Source of the DNA: Ancylostoma caninum
Lineage: Eukaryota; Nematoda; Chromadorea; Rhabditida; Ancylostomatidae
DNA length: 64,000 nucleotides
Reading direction: 5' to 3'
Assembly (NCBI GenBank): GCA_037903475.1
Contig: JBAJFG010000615.1
Span: 1,822,501 to 1,886,500, forward strand
Every line of letters starts with the position of its first letter. The stretch's first letter is position 1. The position numbers and the translations under genes are program-made. Below, one piece after another: positions 45,000 to 59,689 of the stretch. Below the pieces are notes generated by a model. The model ran no database searches. It saw only the letters and a list, made by a program, of their open reading frames with translations, and was not told where the DNA came from.

Positions 45000-46813
45000 T
45001 TCTGGAAGCCAAACCCTAAAAGAATGGAAGAAAGACACAGCTGCAAGGGAAAAGGGCTGCTGGATTCCGAAAGTTGGGAGCAGCATATTAGAGCTCCAGA
45101 TGAGGTGAGTATGTAGCAGCTGTTGGTTCGACGAGTTCGTCTTCTGACCCTTTCCAACTACGGGCCTCAGGCCGTCTCGCCTCTTTGAAATCAGGAAAGA
45201 ACGACCAAATGTGGCTCAATAGGTGTCGTAATTCATTTCAACACCTTACTTTCCATCTTAGATCAAGGCTGAGCTATTTTCCTGGGAAAAGAACAGCGGC
45301 TTTCCATAGACCGTATTACAGGACCTGATGCGCGTGGGTGGCATGTCGGCGATAATCAGATGATCTGCATGAGATGCGGACAGGTGTGAAAGTCTGGCGC
45401 GAGTAGCGTTCAGAAACACTTCTTAATAAGCGTGGGTAAGCATACGCTTAGCCAAGTTTGTGTAGGAACACAGCTAGATTTGTTCTGTGTCCGCATTTCG
45501 CTGCCATTACATGCATGCAAACCAAATCTTCGTAATCCCGCTCCCGCGGATATAAAAGCTTTTGGGGAAGATTTGTAGCTTATGGAGCGACAACATAAGT
45601 GTTGAGCTCCTAGTCTAACTGCTGCAAAAACGAACGGCCCGTGATTGCCGTCACGGGACCTCCTAATAAGCATTTAGACGCCTTTAGCTGATTACTAAGG
45701 TGTTGACCTATCACCAGGTTTGGCACCATCCACAGGAACCAATTTTTTTAAAGTGGAAAACTTGAGTTGATCGCGTTGGCACACATCTAAAGCTTGAATA
45801 CTTCTCCCAATTCTTCTGTTTGTACACTTACCGTGTAAATCTATACTTTCAAAGGTAGTTATTATGAGAAGGGGCGGCACGTGTTGTCTGTTGTGATGGT
45901 CTTCCGTCGCAAGTTATCTTGAAATGCGGAAAAGAAGCCATTTAATTAGCCATAAAGTTTTATGACCTAGATGATAAATGGTTGTATTCAGAAGTGAGTC
46001 GCGTGTTGGAGACACGCGATTTGGCCAACTTGTAGGAGGTGAACAGGGGTAAGGCTGAAAAAGTGCTCATGCTCTATGAGCCCAGGTTCAGTCACGATGT
46101 GTAGGAATTAATAATGGGCTCATTCTTAATGTAGGAAGATTCTGCTTGATAAAGGTAGCCGTTAGGGATGTACATTATGAAGGAACGGGACTTGTGTCCT
46201 TCAATATTCAGGATCAATGAAATACGGAAGTCTGAACGTACATCTTCGGTTGTTCTCGAATTCAGCTGAAAACTATAGCCTATTCTCTGGCTGTGACTCT
46301 ACGGATTTGTATCAGTGGAAAAAAAACTTGAGGGACAGTCTCATACACAGTTTTGCGTAGAGGAATTGCTTGGCCATCACCCTCAGTAATGAATAAAGTT
46401 CAAATATGTTTTTTTTTGCATTCTTTCCACAATTAAGCTCTTCGATCCTTTGTCAATCTTACTCACCTGTCGTTTTACAGAATTACGAGTGGATTCCTTC
46501 GTACCGTCTTAACGTATATTACAACCTACATACACATTTCTACCCCCGATATAGCGAGAAGAGCGCAGAAATTTAGCTTCTTTCCCTTCCAATCGGATCG
46601 TTCGCTAATTATTACAGGATATTGAGGAAGTAATCAATGGAACATGCAGGAAATAGTTTTTTTTACGTAGAATGGCTACACTGGTGCATCACTGTCTGCT
46701 AGTTATTATATAATACTATAGTTATCAGTTATACCATAAATGACTGGAATGATTCCCTGAATTTCCATTCTCCCCCACTCCGCCCCTCAAACAATCTTCC
46801 TATGGTTGAAACC
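45000..46813. other. Unassigned region
   Basis: No gene recognised. A minus-strand open frame at 45410-45673 (beginning MLIRRSRDGNHGPFVFAAVR) looks like repeat-derived coding debris but I cannot name the family. The rest shows no exon-like structure. Confidence 0.35.
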
Positions 46814-46903
46814 ATCAATGAGGTTACCTAGGGTAGACGTGTGGAGGTCCATGTTGACGATGGGCAAATTTGTGTGGTCTTTGCCCTGGGTAATCTCAAC
46901 GAT
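46814..46903. repeat. Palindromic miniature element (TGAGATTACC family), copy C
   Basis: ATCAATGAGGTTACCTAGGG at the left, CCCTGGGTAATCTCAACGAT at the right, facing each other; the centre contains GGGCAAATTTGTGTGGT as in copy D. Confidence 0.75.
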
Positions 46904-47361
46904 GCATGAGGCCTCTAGAATTTATGTACTCTTCATTGTACAACTAAACAATTTGCAAGAATGGTAGACAATACTTCATACATGACCGGCGTAAATGCGC
47001 ACATGTAGCGCAGTAGCATTCACCAATCCATAAATGAGCATTCAAAAATGTAATTAGAGGAGGAGCTGCTCCAAAATATGTATAATGCAACAATTCAAGC
47101 AATTGAAATATTCCGGAGAATGTTCAAAAAATCACATATCGCTCAAGTGGAACTGAAAAGAGGGGGTATACATAAATTCATACAAATTTTAAATTATTAC
47201 ACCCCCTAGGATAGTTAACAAGAATGAGCGACTACGTGTGAAGGCGGAATAAGGCCTCCTCTAAAAAATGAGAATCCTTACGGAATATACACCATACATT
47301 ATTGCACTTTAGGAATTGCAAAGAACCGTTGTTGCAATTCACTCAGGATTTTTACGAAACT

Positions 47362-50000
<2,639 letters not shown>

Positions 50001-50427
50001 CTGAAATAGGTTACAGCTTTGGTTGCCGACGCTGCATCTGGTGCAAAGACCTCGCAGCAGGAATATACTATCATAGTTAGACTATGCACTTAGTTTGTGG
50101 TTTAGGTGTGGACACCATAATAATAATAGCTTCGCAAGCGAGTTGCCTCGTTTTGTATGTGGCACGCGAGTAAAGAGTTGTCTGAACGACGTAAAAAAGC
50201 GTTCGCTTCAGTTATTACATGTTGCCGTAGATTGAAAACATTAAAAAAATAAAAATGTGTGGTTCTATGAACTTGAAAACGACTGCTCGACACGAGTCTG
50301 CGATTGGTCCATTCATTCAAATGGCCAATAGCGGAACTGAGCTGCAGGTACAGGGTAAAAATAACACAATGGGTAACAACATGGCTAAGTTTTATATGCT
50401 CAAAGATCAAGATTTAGACAGGAAGCA

Positions 50428-50500
50428 TAGGTGATAATACAAATTAGATTAATACAGAGAAGATTAGGTGATAATACAAATTAGATTAATACAGAGAAGT
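50428..50500 (+). repeat. Two tandem 37-bp units
   Basis: TAGGTGATAATACAAATTAG... is repeated twice head to tail with one small difference near the end. A recent local duplication. Confidence 0.9.
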
Positions 50501-50517
50501 TACAGCAAGCTTCAATG

Positions 50518-50670
50518 GTGGTGCGTTTTTCGTCGACTCCGGAAATACGCGGCATCCGCGCTAGAATCCTCGTCGCGATGCGGAACTATAAGGTTTTCTT
50601 TCCGATCAGTTAATTTCCATGATTTGTGTCAACAAATTTGATGAAAAACTGTCAAGGAAACCCTGATTTG
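50518..50670 (+). repeat. Dispersed repeat, copy b
   Basis: Diverged counterpart of 7518-7678, sharing GCGTTTTTCG, the CG-rich middle, AACTATAAGGTTTTCTTT and the GATGAAAA-AAGGAAACCC ending in the same order and strand. Confidence 0.5.
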
Positions 50671-52324
50671 CCATTACGGCGGCGATTTTAGGGCGAGTGG
50701 CGCGGTCGTGCACTACGTACATCATTAAATTATCACATCTTTTACCTCATCATGAGTTCACAAAAAAGATACACATTGCTTCTTAATCAACATTATAATG
50801 TACTTCATCTTCAACACAACACATTGACTTAACGTTTTTCTTTTTTCACTTATTCAAAAGTTTCCGAAAATATGAACGAGAATAGAGATGTTCGCAGTGA
50901 ACTGTAGGTTTCTGAGGAGTGAGAGCAGAGAATATCTTTCAAGAAATGAAGACATGAGCGAAATCCATTATTAATGAGACATTCTCGTAAGTAGGTATGG
51001 AGCAAGAAGTACTAGATGCTTAAAAAAGATGGGAAAATGCATATTTTCTATTTATTAGTTGAAGAATTTCCAGAAAGGCGTCCTAAGACATAAATGAAAC
51101 CAATTTGCTTTGGAGAGGAAACTCAAATTCCTCATTTTTCTTACGTTTGTACTCATTCTCACTATTCAAGAAATTTGATGTAAGCGAGCACATATTGCCT
51201 ATATAAAGGTTGATACTTATTTCATATGCTCAGTGTTGATACATGATCAGTTTCTTACGTTATCGTGTTGCACGTCAGCCAACCTGACGATTCCTACCCT
51301 TCAGCTTCAAAATTGGAACACTTCCAGTGAGTAAAACTGTTGAAATTAACAGCATGCCATTTACACACCTACATATGTGGTTTAGCACGAATCAGTAGAG
51401 CTATGTAAGCTCACGTAGCTGTGTATAAACTTTATTAAACCATTGTGTTCGGAGTGTATTTGGATATGTACTTTTTTGTACATCAGGGCTGGGATTCATG
51501 AAACGATAAAGAGCAAACCTATCGTGGTTAGTGTTATTCGTATCGCATCTGCTTACATTGCTCCAAGCGCTGCGAATTTTCTCTCCTACATACATAATTT
51601 CAAGGTGTTCTGATGTTGAACGTGACGAGCTCAATGGCAAATGAGTGTTATCAATGTCTTTTAAAGCTCATTGACTCATTGGTGAGGAGAGGGTGCGGCT
51701 CATGGTAGGCCATACCGTTGTCAGTGCATCCAGAAAACATAATCCCTAGCAAATAGCACAACTTTCATCTCTTAGAAAGATACAGCTACAACAAGAGAAA
51801 GAAGGAGCAGAAAATGAAATGAGAAATTATTTTCCTTCAAGAAACTTTATAAAAACAGGAATATCCAGAGATTCCACAACACGAAACATTGAAAGATGTT
51901 TACATACTCGAAAATAGCACGACTATCTCTTATATTCTCTTTGCAGAGGATTTTATTAAACCAATGAAGAATGTTTTGGATATTCAGGCAGAAACACAAT
52001 GGAAGTGTGATTATCTGAGAAATGGATTGATGCGCAGGCATAGCTGGGCGGTCAGATTCGAGAAAATCGGAGCTGTTAAGTATTTGTGCGCGGCCGGGTG
52101 CCACTAGAGAAAGGAGATAAATATGAGGTACAGCCCATAGAAGTTATGCTTTTCAGGAAGCAGTGACCTTCATTGAAATTTCAGTGCTCGTAAAAATAAA
52201 TACTAGTAATTCTTAGAGCAGTAAGCAGGGAGGAGTTCAAAAGCGCCGCTGTCTAGTGGCTTCAGTACTATTTAATGATGCAAAAGTAGATTACCTACCT
52301 CACATTTCACTTCATGGCCTTTAC
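50671..52324. other. Unassigned region
   Basis: AT-rich DNA upstream of the collagen gene with no recognised exon, RNA gene or terminal repeats. Collagen control sequences probably lie nearer to 50001. Confidence 0.35.
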
Positions 52325-52436
52325 GCATCATTGAGATTACCTAAGGTAAACGTGTAAGCGATTGTGTTAACGATGGGTGAATTTGTGTGGTGTTGACGCG
52401 TTTACCCTGGATAATTTCAATAATGCATCCAGCCTC
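52325..52436. repeat. Palindromic miniature element (TGAGATTACC family), copy D
   Basis: GCATCATTGAGATTACCTAA at the left and TAATTTCAATAATGC at the right form inverted arms; the core has GGGTGAATTTGTGTGGTGTT and GACGCGTTTACCC. Closest in structure to copy C. Confidence 0.75.
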
Positions 52437-53623
52437 ACTTCATTTTAATTCATATCCTATAACATTTTATGGAAATCATAATGTGCCCCCTTAGGAAAGT
52501 TACATGAAAAATACATGTAGCGTAAAAAAAGTAATAAAAATAGCAATACGAGCATCACTTTGGCGAACAAATAATCCCAGAAAATGGTCAATTTAGTAAG
52601 CACAACAAGTAGCACACGCTGGTCAATTGTCCACTGCTAAAGTGGCGCTGGTACCTCATGGGCAGTACCAGGAAAGTGAAATTTTCTCTGCGCTGTTCTG
52701 TAAAAGTACAGTAAAATCAGCACGTGGAGGCTAATAACAGAAGTCCGAGTCAGCGAACTGACCGCAGCGTCACCACCTCGAATGCACTTAAATACGCAGC
52801 CGTACGCAGTTCGCAGTACGCGGTTTACGATTCTTAGGGGGCGTGGAGGGACATCTTTGAAACACGATGACCATCTGAGGTTCAGGGCTGTCGAGAGGCG
52901 CGTTGTCGGTAGTTTTTGATGTAATGGAGAGTACAGAGGAAAAAATGGCTGTGATTAATGACTTCTGCGATAAAACTGGCCGAGAACAATGTGTGATTTA
53001 CGGCAAACGTGCGCAATGTTGCGAATACCGTGTAAGTGCACTGGAAAAGAATTCTACCTGACCTCCTTCTCAGGAAAAAAAGCTGGTGAGAAGTTAGTTA
53101 TGTACCTCGCTTAAAGGCAAAAGGACTACATCCCACTCATAGCCGGTAAATTAGGACATTTTATACTGATAGAGTACATTAGGGTGAGCATGATTTTTCG
53201 ATAAGCGCGATTTTGCTAAGAAAATTTCAGCAGCTCACAAGATGTACACATTATACTTGGGACCGAATAAAAACCGAGTAATTTTGTTACCTTAATCAAC
53301 AATTTACGAAAGAATTTAAACAACCACATGTTTGAGTGTGAAGAAGAACTCAACTCTTCATCTCACCTCTACAGCACCGTATTGAACTCCAATGTTGAAA
53401 CATTCGAATTTTCCATTCATTAGAAATCGAATGTTTCTGCTTTCGAATATCGAAAATGGGAAATTTGGATGTTCCAGTATTCGTGACCAATGTAATGCTG
53501 AGCGAAGGAGAGCTTCGAGGCTTTTTCATCCTCGAATATGTGGATGTTCAATTTGTTTCTTAAATTGTTAATTGAAGTAACCACAACTAATCGGTTTGTA
53601 TTCGGTCCCAAGTACGTACTTAT

Positions 53624-53902
53624 CAGTGGCGGACGCAGGGGGGGCGGGGGGGGGGGCGCGCCCCCCCCGAGAATGGGTCGCCAAATTTTCGAAATGACTT
53701 TACAATACAAATAAAAATCTTGTGTTAGTTTATTTTTAATTGTTTATTTTTATTATTATTTTTAATATATTTTTTATTTATTGTTTATTATTATAATTAA
53801 TATTATTATTAATTTTATTTTCCGTCTGGGTCCCCAAAACGGCGGAGACCCCACTTTTCTTCCCACGCCCCCCCTCCCGCCCACTTTCTGCGTCCGCCAC
53901 TG
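53624..53902 (+). mobile_element. hAT-type miniature element, copy 3
   Basis: 279 bp with the CAGTGGCGGACGCAG terminal repeat and a perfect 8-bp target duplication GTACTTAT (53616-53623, 53903-53910). Nearly identical to copy 2, differing mainly in its G/C homopolymer. No coding region. Confidence 0.92.
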
Positions 53903-53910
53903 GTACTTAT

Positions 53911-56384
53911 ATGTAGTACACATATGTAGAAAAGGAAATATCATCCATCATGAATACCGAGAATTCCCCTTCAAATTTCGCGCCACTCTATCTCACCTGA
54001 GCTGTGATTCATGAATACATAGCGTAGAAGAACAAGGCTAGCAAATCAACTTTTACGTTCCATGCTTCTCCTACGTAGGATTGCGTACTCTATGCGATAA
54101 CCAATCACACTAACCATAGTTGATTGCCTGCCTATCGTTCCAGGAATCCCAGCCCAGTGGGTTCACTGCTGATGGCTTAACTATAAGGACACTTGAGTTC
54201 GACATCTTACCCTTCGGTACAAAATATATGAAGGTGATCGATCTACTTGGTCACGAAATGTGAACATGTGAAAAACGCATTTACTCAACAATGAAACTCC
54301 CAATATCATAAATCAGCAGTTAGACATCCCAGCGCCTTTTCCCCCTTACTAATGAGTGCAGAGAAGTATTCTAATGTTTAGAATCCGTATAAAGGTAATC
54401 CTCAGAACGGATTTTTTTTCAATACAAAAATGCGGCTTTTCATCTTCAAACAGCTGATCAAGGTTCTCCAGTGAAACCACCTTCTTTTTTATAGACATCG
54501 TTTTCGAAGTCGTCTCAATGGGAGTATGCACGCTGCAGGATTTCGTTTAAAAATTCCCCTTTATTGGCGCCTGAATTTGAGGCATCCTAGTTCTCTCGTA
54601 GCCCATAGAAAAATGGGGCAATGATGCCTGTGTCATAGCAATAATAAGAGCATGAACACAAGAAATTTGCTGTAATTTTGTCCAGCCGTGTATATAAAAA
54701 AATTCACCTCTGATTCGGTCTTAGTGGTGCTTCGCCGCCCACAGAAACGCATTTTCGGTGGCCCCACCCAGCAAATCAAGACGTCAGATTTTCTCCCAGA
54801 ATGCTTAATTCGTACGCGATTTGTCATGAAACCTCATTAGCGATTGATGTTCGTTGTTCCTAATTCGTATCGACAAACAAAATTTTGAAGCAGCGAAATC
54901 ACGATTTTTCACCGAACATTGGAATTTCGTCAGTGAATAACGCATGGATTCAAGCACAAGTGGTGACAGATGTCTCGTCGACTACGCCCACGGTGATGAA
55001 GTGCTGTCTGCGCGAAGCAACGTCTTCCATTTTTTGGTTCACAGGAAATGCCGTTAGAACGTGTTCAGTGAGGATGAGAAGTATTCTAACGTATGTATGT
55101 ACACCAACTGCTTTACAAGCAACAGTTTTCTTTCTACTCTGTGCTTACCTTGAAACGCACATAAGTTGTGTCTCAACTGCTAAAAAGGTATTCAGGAAGC
55201 ACTACTGAAAAAAGACAAAAAGATGTTAGGCAGCATTTCCCGGCCTACATCCCAGAAACTCCTGTTGAATTAAGCTATCAAACTGCCGTATAGAGATCCG
55301 ACTTTATATAGCTACAATAACACAGCAGCCTTTCTCTAAAGCACCATAAAACTTAACTTTACATTTGTACTTCGTATGCTGTGCTCATGTAAGTGGTTAC
55401 AACCAAATTATCTTATAATATCTAGATTAAATATTTTGGGGTAACCAAAAACCAAAGAAAGTTCACTTTACACCTCTATTCATTTATATATCTCCCAAGA
55501 TGAGGTGGTGCCACCTTAATGCTAACGATGGAATCTAGTGAGTTTACATTCCAGTTTACATCAATTTAAAAAGTCATTGAAGGTTATCTCCCTGATCACC
55601 AAAAGGTATTTGTGCGAAAAGCGCATTTACTCAATCTTAACATAAAGGTGATCTCCCTGATCACCAAAATCTAAAAATGCAACTACATAGTGCACAAGCA
55701 TTCCTTCTATTAGACGACCTGCGCTAGCCACGATCAGGTCATCAATACTGCAATCTTCATGTGGAAGGCTCATTGGCCACTTCCGCAAAATTTTCACCTA
55801 TTCGCTGATTGACAACGCTGATTTTCCAACGACTGATTGGCCGTCACCTATGATGCATTGTCGACGTAACCTCAGCTGTCACCTTTGACGAGATCTATCG
55901 GAATTTGTTTCGTTTTGAAGCGTTCGATGTTGATGACCAGCCCTATATATTCTGTGCTAGAAATGAATCCGACGACAGAACGCTTCGTTTGCCTTTCAGT
56001 TCACCTATGCCCAACAGATTCTTCTGCTATGGATGAGTGACTGCGTACAGAGATTTTAGTGAATCGCTAAATTTGAATTCGGGAACTTTTTTTTATTACA
56101 ATACATCTTAGAGTTCGGTTATACTGCATAATTTATGATTGTTTAAAAATCGAAAGAAATGTGAGTTCTTGTTCGACCACAAATCTATGTGTTGGAATTT
56201 TATATCTAAAAATTTAACTGTAACACTGTATTAGCTAACCTTTGCAAATGAAATTCTTCAAAATTTTTATCACATTTATCTTTTATTCACGAAATAGTGA
56301 GGTTTTCGTCAGAAATGTTATCAGAAATGGTGTGATTGATAGAAAATCAGCTGTAAGTTGTAAATTGAATCGTTTAGCTACATC
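53911..56384. other. Unassigned region
   Basis: No gene recognised. A 107-codon plus-strand frame (54885-55208) has no domain or splice support. GGTGATCTCCCTGATCACC-type sequence occurs twice (about 55585 and 55650), a short local repeat that is itself palindromic. Confidence 0.35.
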
Positions 56385-56501
56385 TATAGTGCATCGGAGT
56401 ACGATCCAGTCGGATAACAAGAGATACCTATTGATCCTCGTTATACGAAGATCGATCCGTATCATTCGTTATCCAATCGGATCGGGCTCCGATGTGCTAT
56501 A
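56385..56501. repeat. 117-bp near-palindromic miniature element
   Basis: TATAGTGCATCGGAGTACGA at the left is answered by TCGGGCTCCGATGTGCTATA at the right, and pairing continues inward (CAGTCGGATAAC / GTTATCCAATCG). Truncated relative at 8447-8580. No coding region. Confidence 0.7.
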
Positions 56502-59500
56502 AATTTTTATGAGAATTTGACTAACTTTCGAAAATCCTAGATAGTGAATAATTGGTCTAAATAAGGTGAATGGTAACTGTCCACATTTGAAACGAACTTT
56601 CTGCTTGGTAACTTAGCAAAGCATTTATAGAACAACTTTTGAGTACTAATTTTACAGTATGCTAGTCCGACGTTGCTGTGACAGCTGGCGTTAGCTAGAG
56701 CACAACAGAGTGGTGGCTTCGAGCATTGCCACTGGCAAAGTAGGGAGGTGCGAAGAGATGTGTGGGTTTCTAATAAGGCCTGCCTCCCCTATTCAGTATT
56801 CACTTTCTAGTTTTAGGGACCCTGATGCTTTAATGAATAGTGGACATCGATGGAGCTGACGAATTTGCGGACTTGAGCATGAACTAGAGCAGCTGCTGTC
56901 GCGGCTAGTCGGAGAAATCTTAGCTTTCTTTTTTTCATCGTATTTGATGGTTATATGATGAAGACTAGATGTTAGATGGTAGGTTTTAGGCATTAGATAT
57001 TATGGCTACTGTTAGGAATTATGCCTGTACAGCACGATTCAGCGTGGTGCCGTCGCGGTGCTGTGAACGTCTGAGTCCGCAAAATCGCCAGCTCTGCAAA
57101 AGCCCGGTGCGTCACAGCAGTAATTCTCGGTTTCACATTGGATTGAACAATTTTCAGAATATATGACAAACTAGTAGATATTTGAGAAGAATGAAACCCT
57201 CTTGCCAGTTAGAAGTCTCTGAATATGAAAATAAGTGACGTCTGCTGAGGTTCAGCAACAACAGCTCACCGGCGAAGTAGAAGTTATCTTCCCATAGAAG
57301 TTGCCAGATCGAGGCACTTTGTTCAGGAAATCGCGGATCCAGTAGGGGATATCGTATCACTTTGGCAGCTAGAACGAGGGGTATGGAGTTATACATGACC
57401 CCGCTTCTTTAGCCACCCCCTCCCCCCATGCAATTTGCCTGTGAGAATATAGCAAATTGAAGTTTTGAGCATCTTGCAAACTAAAAAAACGCGCAAATCT
57501 AAACAGCAAAGTATGACACAAGTCAGATAGGATAGCTCATCCTTGTCTAGCCAGAATGAGTTGAATGTGTAAGTCGGGAGAGACGTTTGATGGGCTAGAA
57601 CGCCGATTCAAGAACATTGATCCACTTTCAGGCCTTTGAAAACGACGTCTTGTCTTGTCGAAACGTCGGCCAATAAAGGAGTTCCAATAACAACCTGTGT
57701 GGCAGAAAAACATTGAAGATATCAGACATCATTATCTGCAGTCTTATTAAAGTCGATAAATTTCCCGACAAGTCACCGATATTGAACATTTTTACTAATA
57801 TGTAGAAGCAGGATGATGGTCAATTAAAAACTCTGCCTTACAAAAATTATGAAATAAAGGCATAAATCGCAGGAAATGCGTCGCTCCTTATGGGAACGGA
57901 AGACATAATCGACCGAAGATGGTTCCAGAATGTGTATTTTGTGAATAATATCTTTGTTTTTGTAAGAAGCTCGTATGGCTTCGTCTTTGCAGGTGGAAAT
58001 TCATAAAGTGAGAATTACACATACGACCCCGAAGATTTTACCCGTTTAACCATATAGCAACACGAACATAAGATTATCAATAACACTGATCTTTTTTTCA
58101 ATGAATTAATGCACCACCTGAAAAACTTCAAAGTAAAGATAGGTAAAGAAAGGTGATAAAATATTTACCATAACTACAGAAACACCTGCGACTGCCACTG
58201 AAATGTTATTCAGGACACGAACTGTGATAAAATTCTCGATCACCATTGCAAATGCTCTATCACTTCGCGTTTACTCTTTTATTTCTCCTTTCGCAAAGGG
58301 TCACTAATGTACTTCATCGAAAATCCACTGATCGCGCCCTAAAAACTCGACCTGATCTTATGTCTCTTTCTTCACACCGTCCAAGGACTAACAAACTAAT
58401 GCCAAAATTTTTTTTTGTTGATGACTCCAACATAGTAAGCAACACGAAAAATTTTCGTGGTTAGTCGATTTTGAAAACCTTCATTACATACTTTTCAGGC
58501 TTTGCAATGCCTCATTCGCATATTTGGACGGAACGGGAACGAGTTCATAAGCGATGATCTTCGCTTTTGCATAAGAAATTTGAGATTCCGAGGCAAAACG
58601 CCGTAGAAGGAATGCCAATTTATGTATCTTTAAGGTCAACAAAGATCTGATAGCCACAAGAGGAGACTATGTTTAGAGGAAAAGAGGCAAACATCTCAAC
58701 AGGTAACATTTTTCAAAATATGAGGGCAGTGCTCTGAGACCTCTTCTATACACATTTTTCAGTGTTTAGTTTAGTTTCAATTCTAACTTGTAGTTTCTAC
58801 TTTACCTTCTGATGGCTGTCAACTGGGTTGACTTACCATGTGTAATGGTTTTCTGCCATGAGTGCGCTGATTTCTCGTTTTTGTACTCCGGTATCCAGTA
58901 ATTTTACCAAATTTCGACTTGGAAAATTGAAAGCAAAAGCAAATAACTAATAAAAAGAAATTGAAAAGTGCAGTCAATATTGAGAATACATATGAATACG
59001 AAGAAATATTCAATTGTAATTCACGAAATAAGTTTGTCAATATATTCGAGCCGCTGCTATGTGTAGAGGAAAAGTTTAGAAAGATATGTCTCTGAATTTG
59101 GAATAAAGTTCGAGAAAGCAGCGTTCTGGATAGTGCAACATCTTAGGCTGCGAACTTAGGAAAATCACCCAAAAGATTAATAGTTTTCATCGCGAGAAAG
59201 CATCCATAGTATAAACGCTCATAAATCTGTCGTAGCGTGATGATGAATGGAAGAAATCACCAGATCCAACATTGATGCGACGCAGAGGCGCCAATTCCGA
59301 CGCAAAGATTGCAAGGATACCGTCGGCTTTTACATGAAATTGTAGAAAACCGTAACAAGAAAAGAAATTGTCAAAATTCTGAAATTTTGAGACAGAAAAA
59401 AAACATGAGATGGTCTTGAACTGCGTTACGACTATATCGGCAAAGGTATATAGATGCAGACAATTCATTATATCGTTGAAAAGGTTTCCAGAAGGTTTCT

Positions 59501-59650
59501 TCTACCCACGACGTCACTATAACACGAAGGAATGAGCGACTTGGTAGGAAACACGCACATCAGCCACAGAGCAACAAAGAAAGGGCTTGAAGAGAGATTG
59601 AACGGTAATATCTGGTTCATCTAAGCGGGTAGTTTCGTACATACCCCATA
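56502..59650. other. Unassigned region
   Basis: No gene assigned. At 57640-57680 the plus strand has CGACGTCTTGTCTTGTCGAA-ACGTCGGCCAATAAAGG, a small hairpin next to AATAAA resembling a retroelement 3' end. A minus-strand frame at 57154-57396 reaches a GTGAGC donor but cannot be joined to other exons. Confidence 0.35.
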
Positions 59651-59654
59651 ATAT

Positions 59655-59685
59655 TAGGTTGGCGCAAAAGAAACATCGACTTAGC
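59655..59685. repeat. Solo mariner-type terminal repeat
   Basis: TATTAGGTTGGCGCAAAAGA resembles mariner termini (TTAGGTTGG). No inverted partner was found to the right, so only one end of an old element remains. Confidence 0.4.
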
Positions 59686-59689
59686 ATTG

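Noticed and set aside
57154..57396. Minus-strand frame ending at a GTGAGC donor, with a second protein-like frame overlapping
   Set aside because: The better-looking frame is preceded immediately by a stop codon at the only acceptor, so no valid exon can be built.
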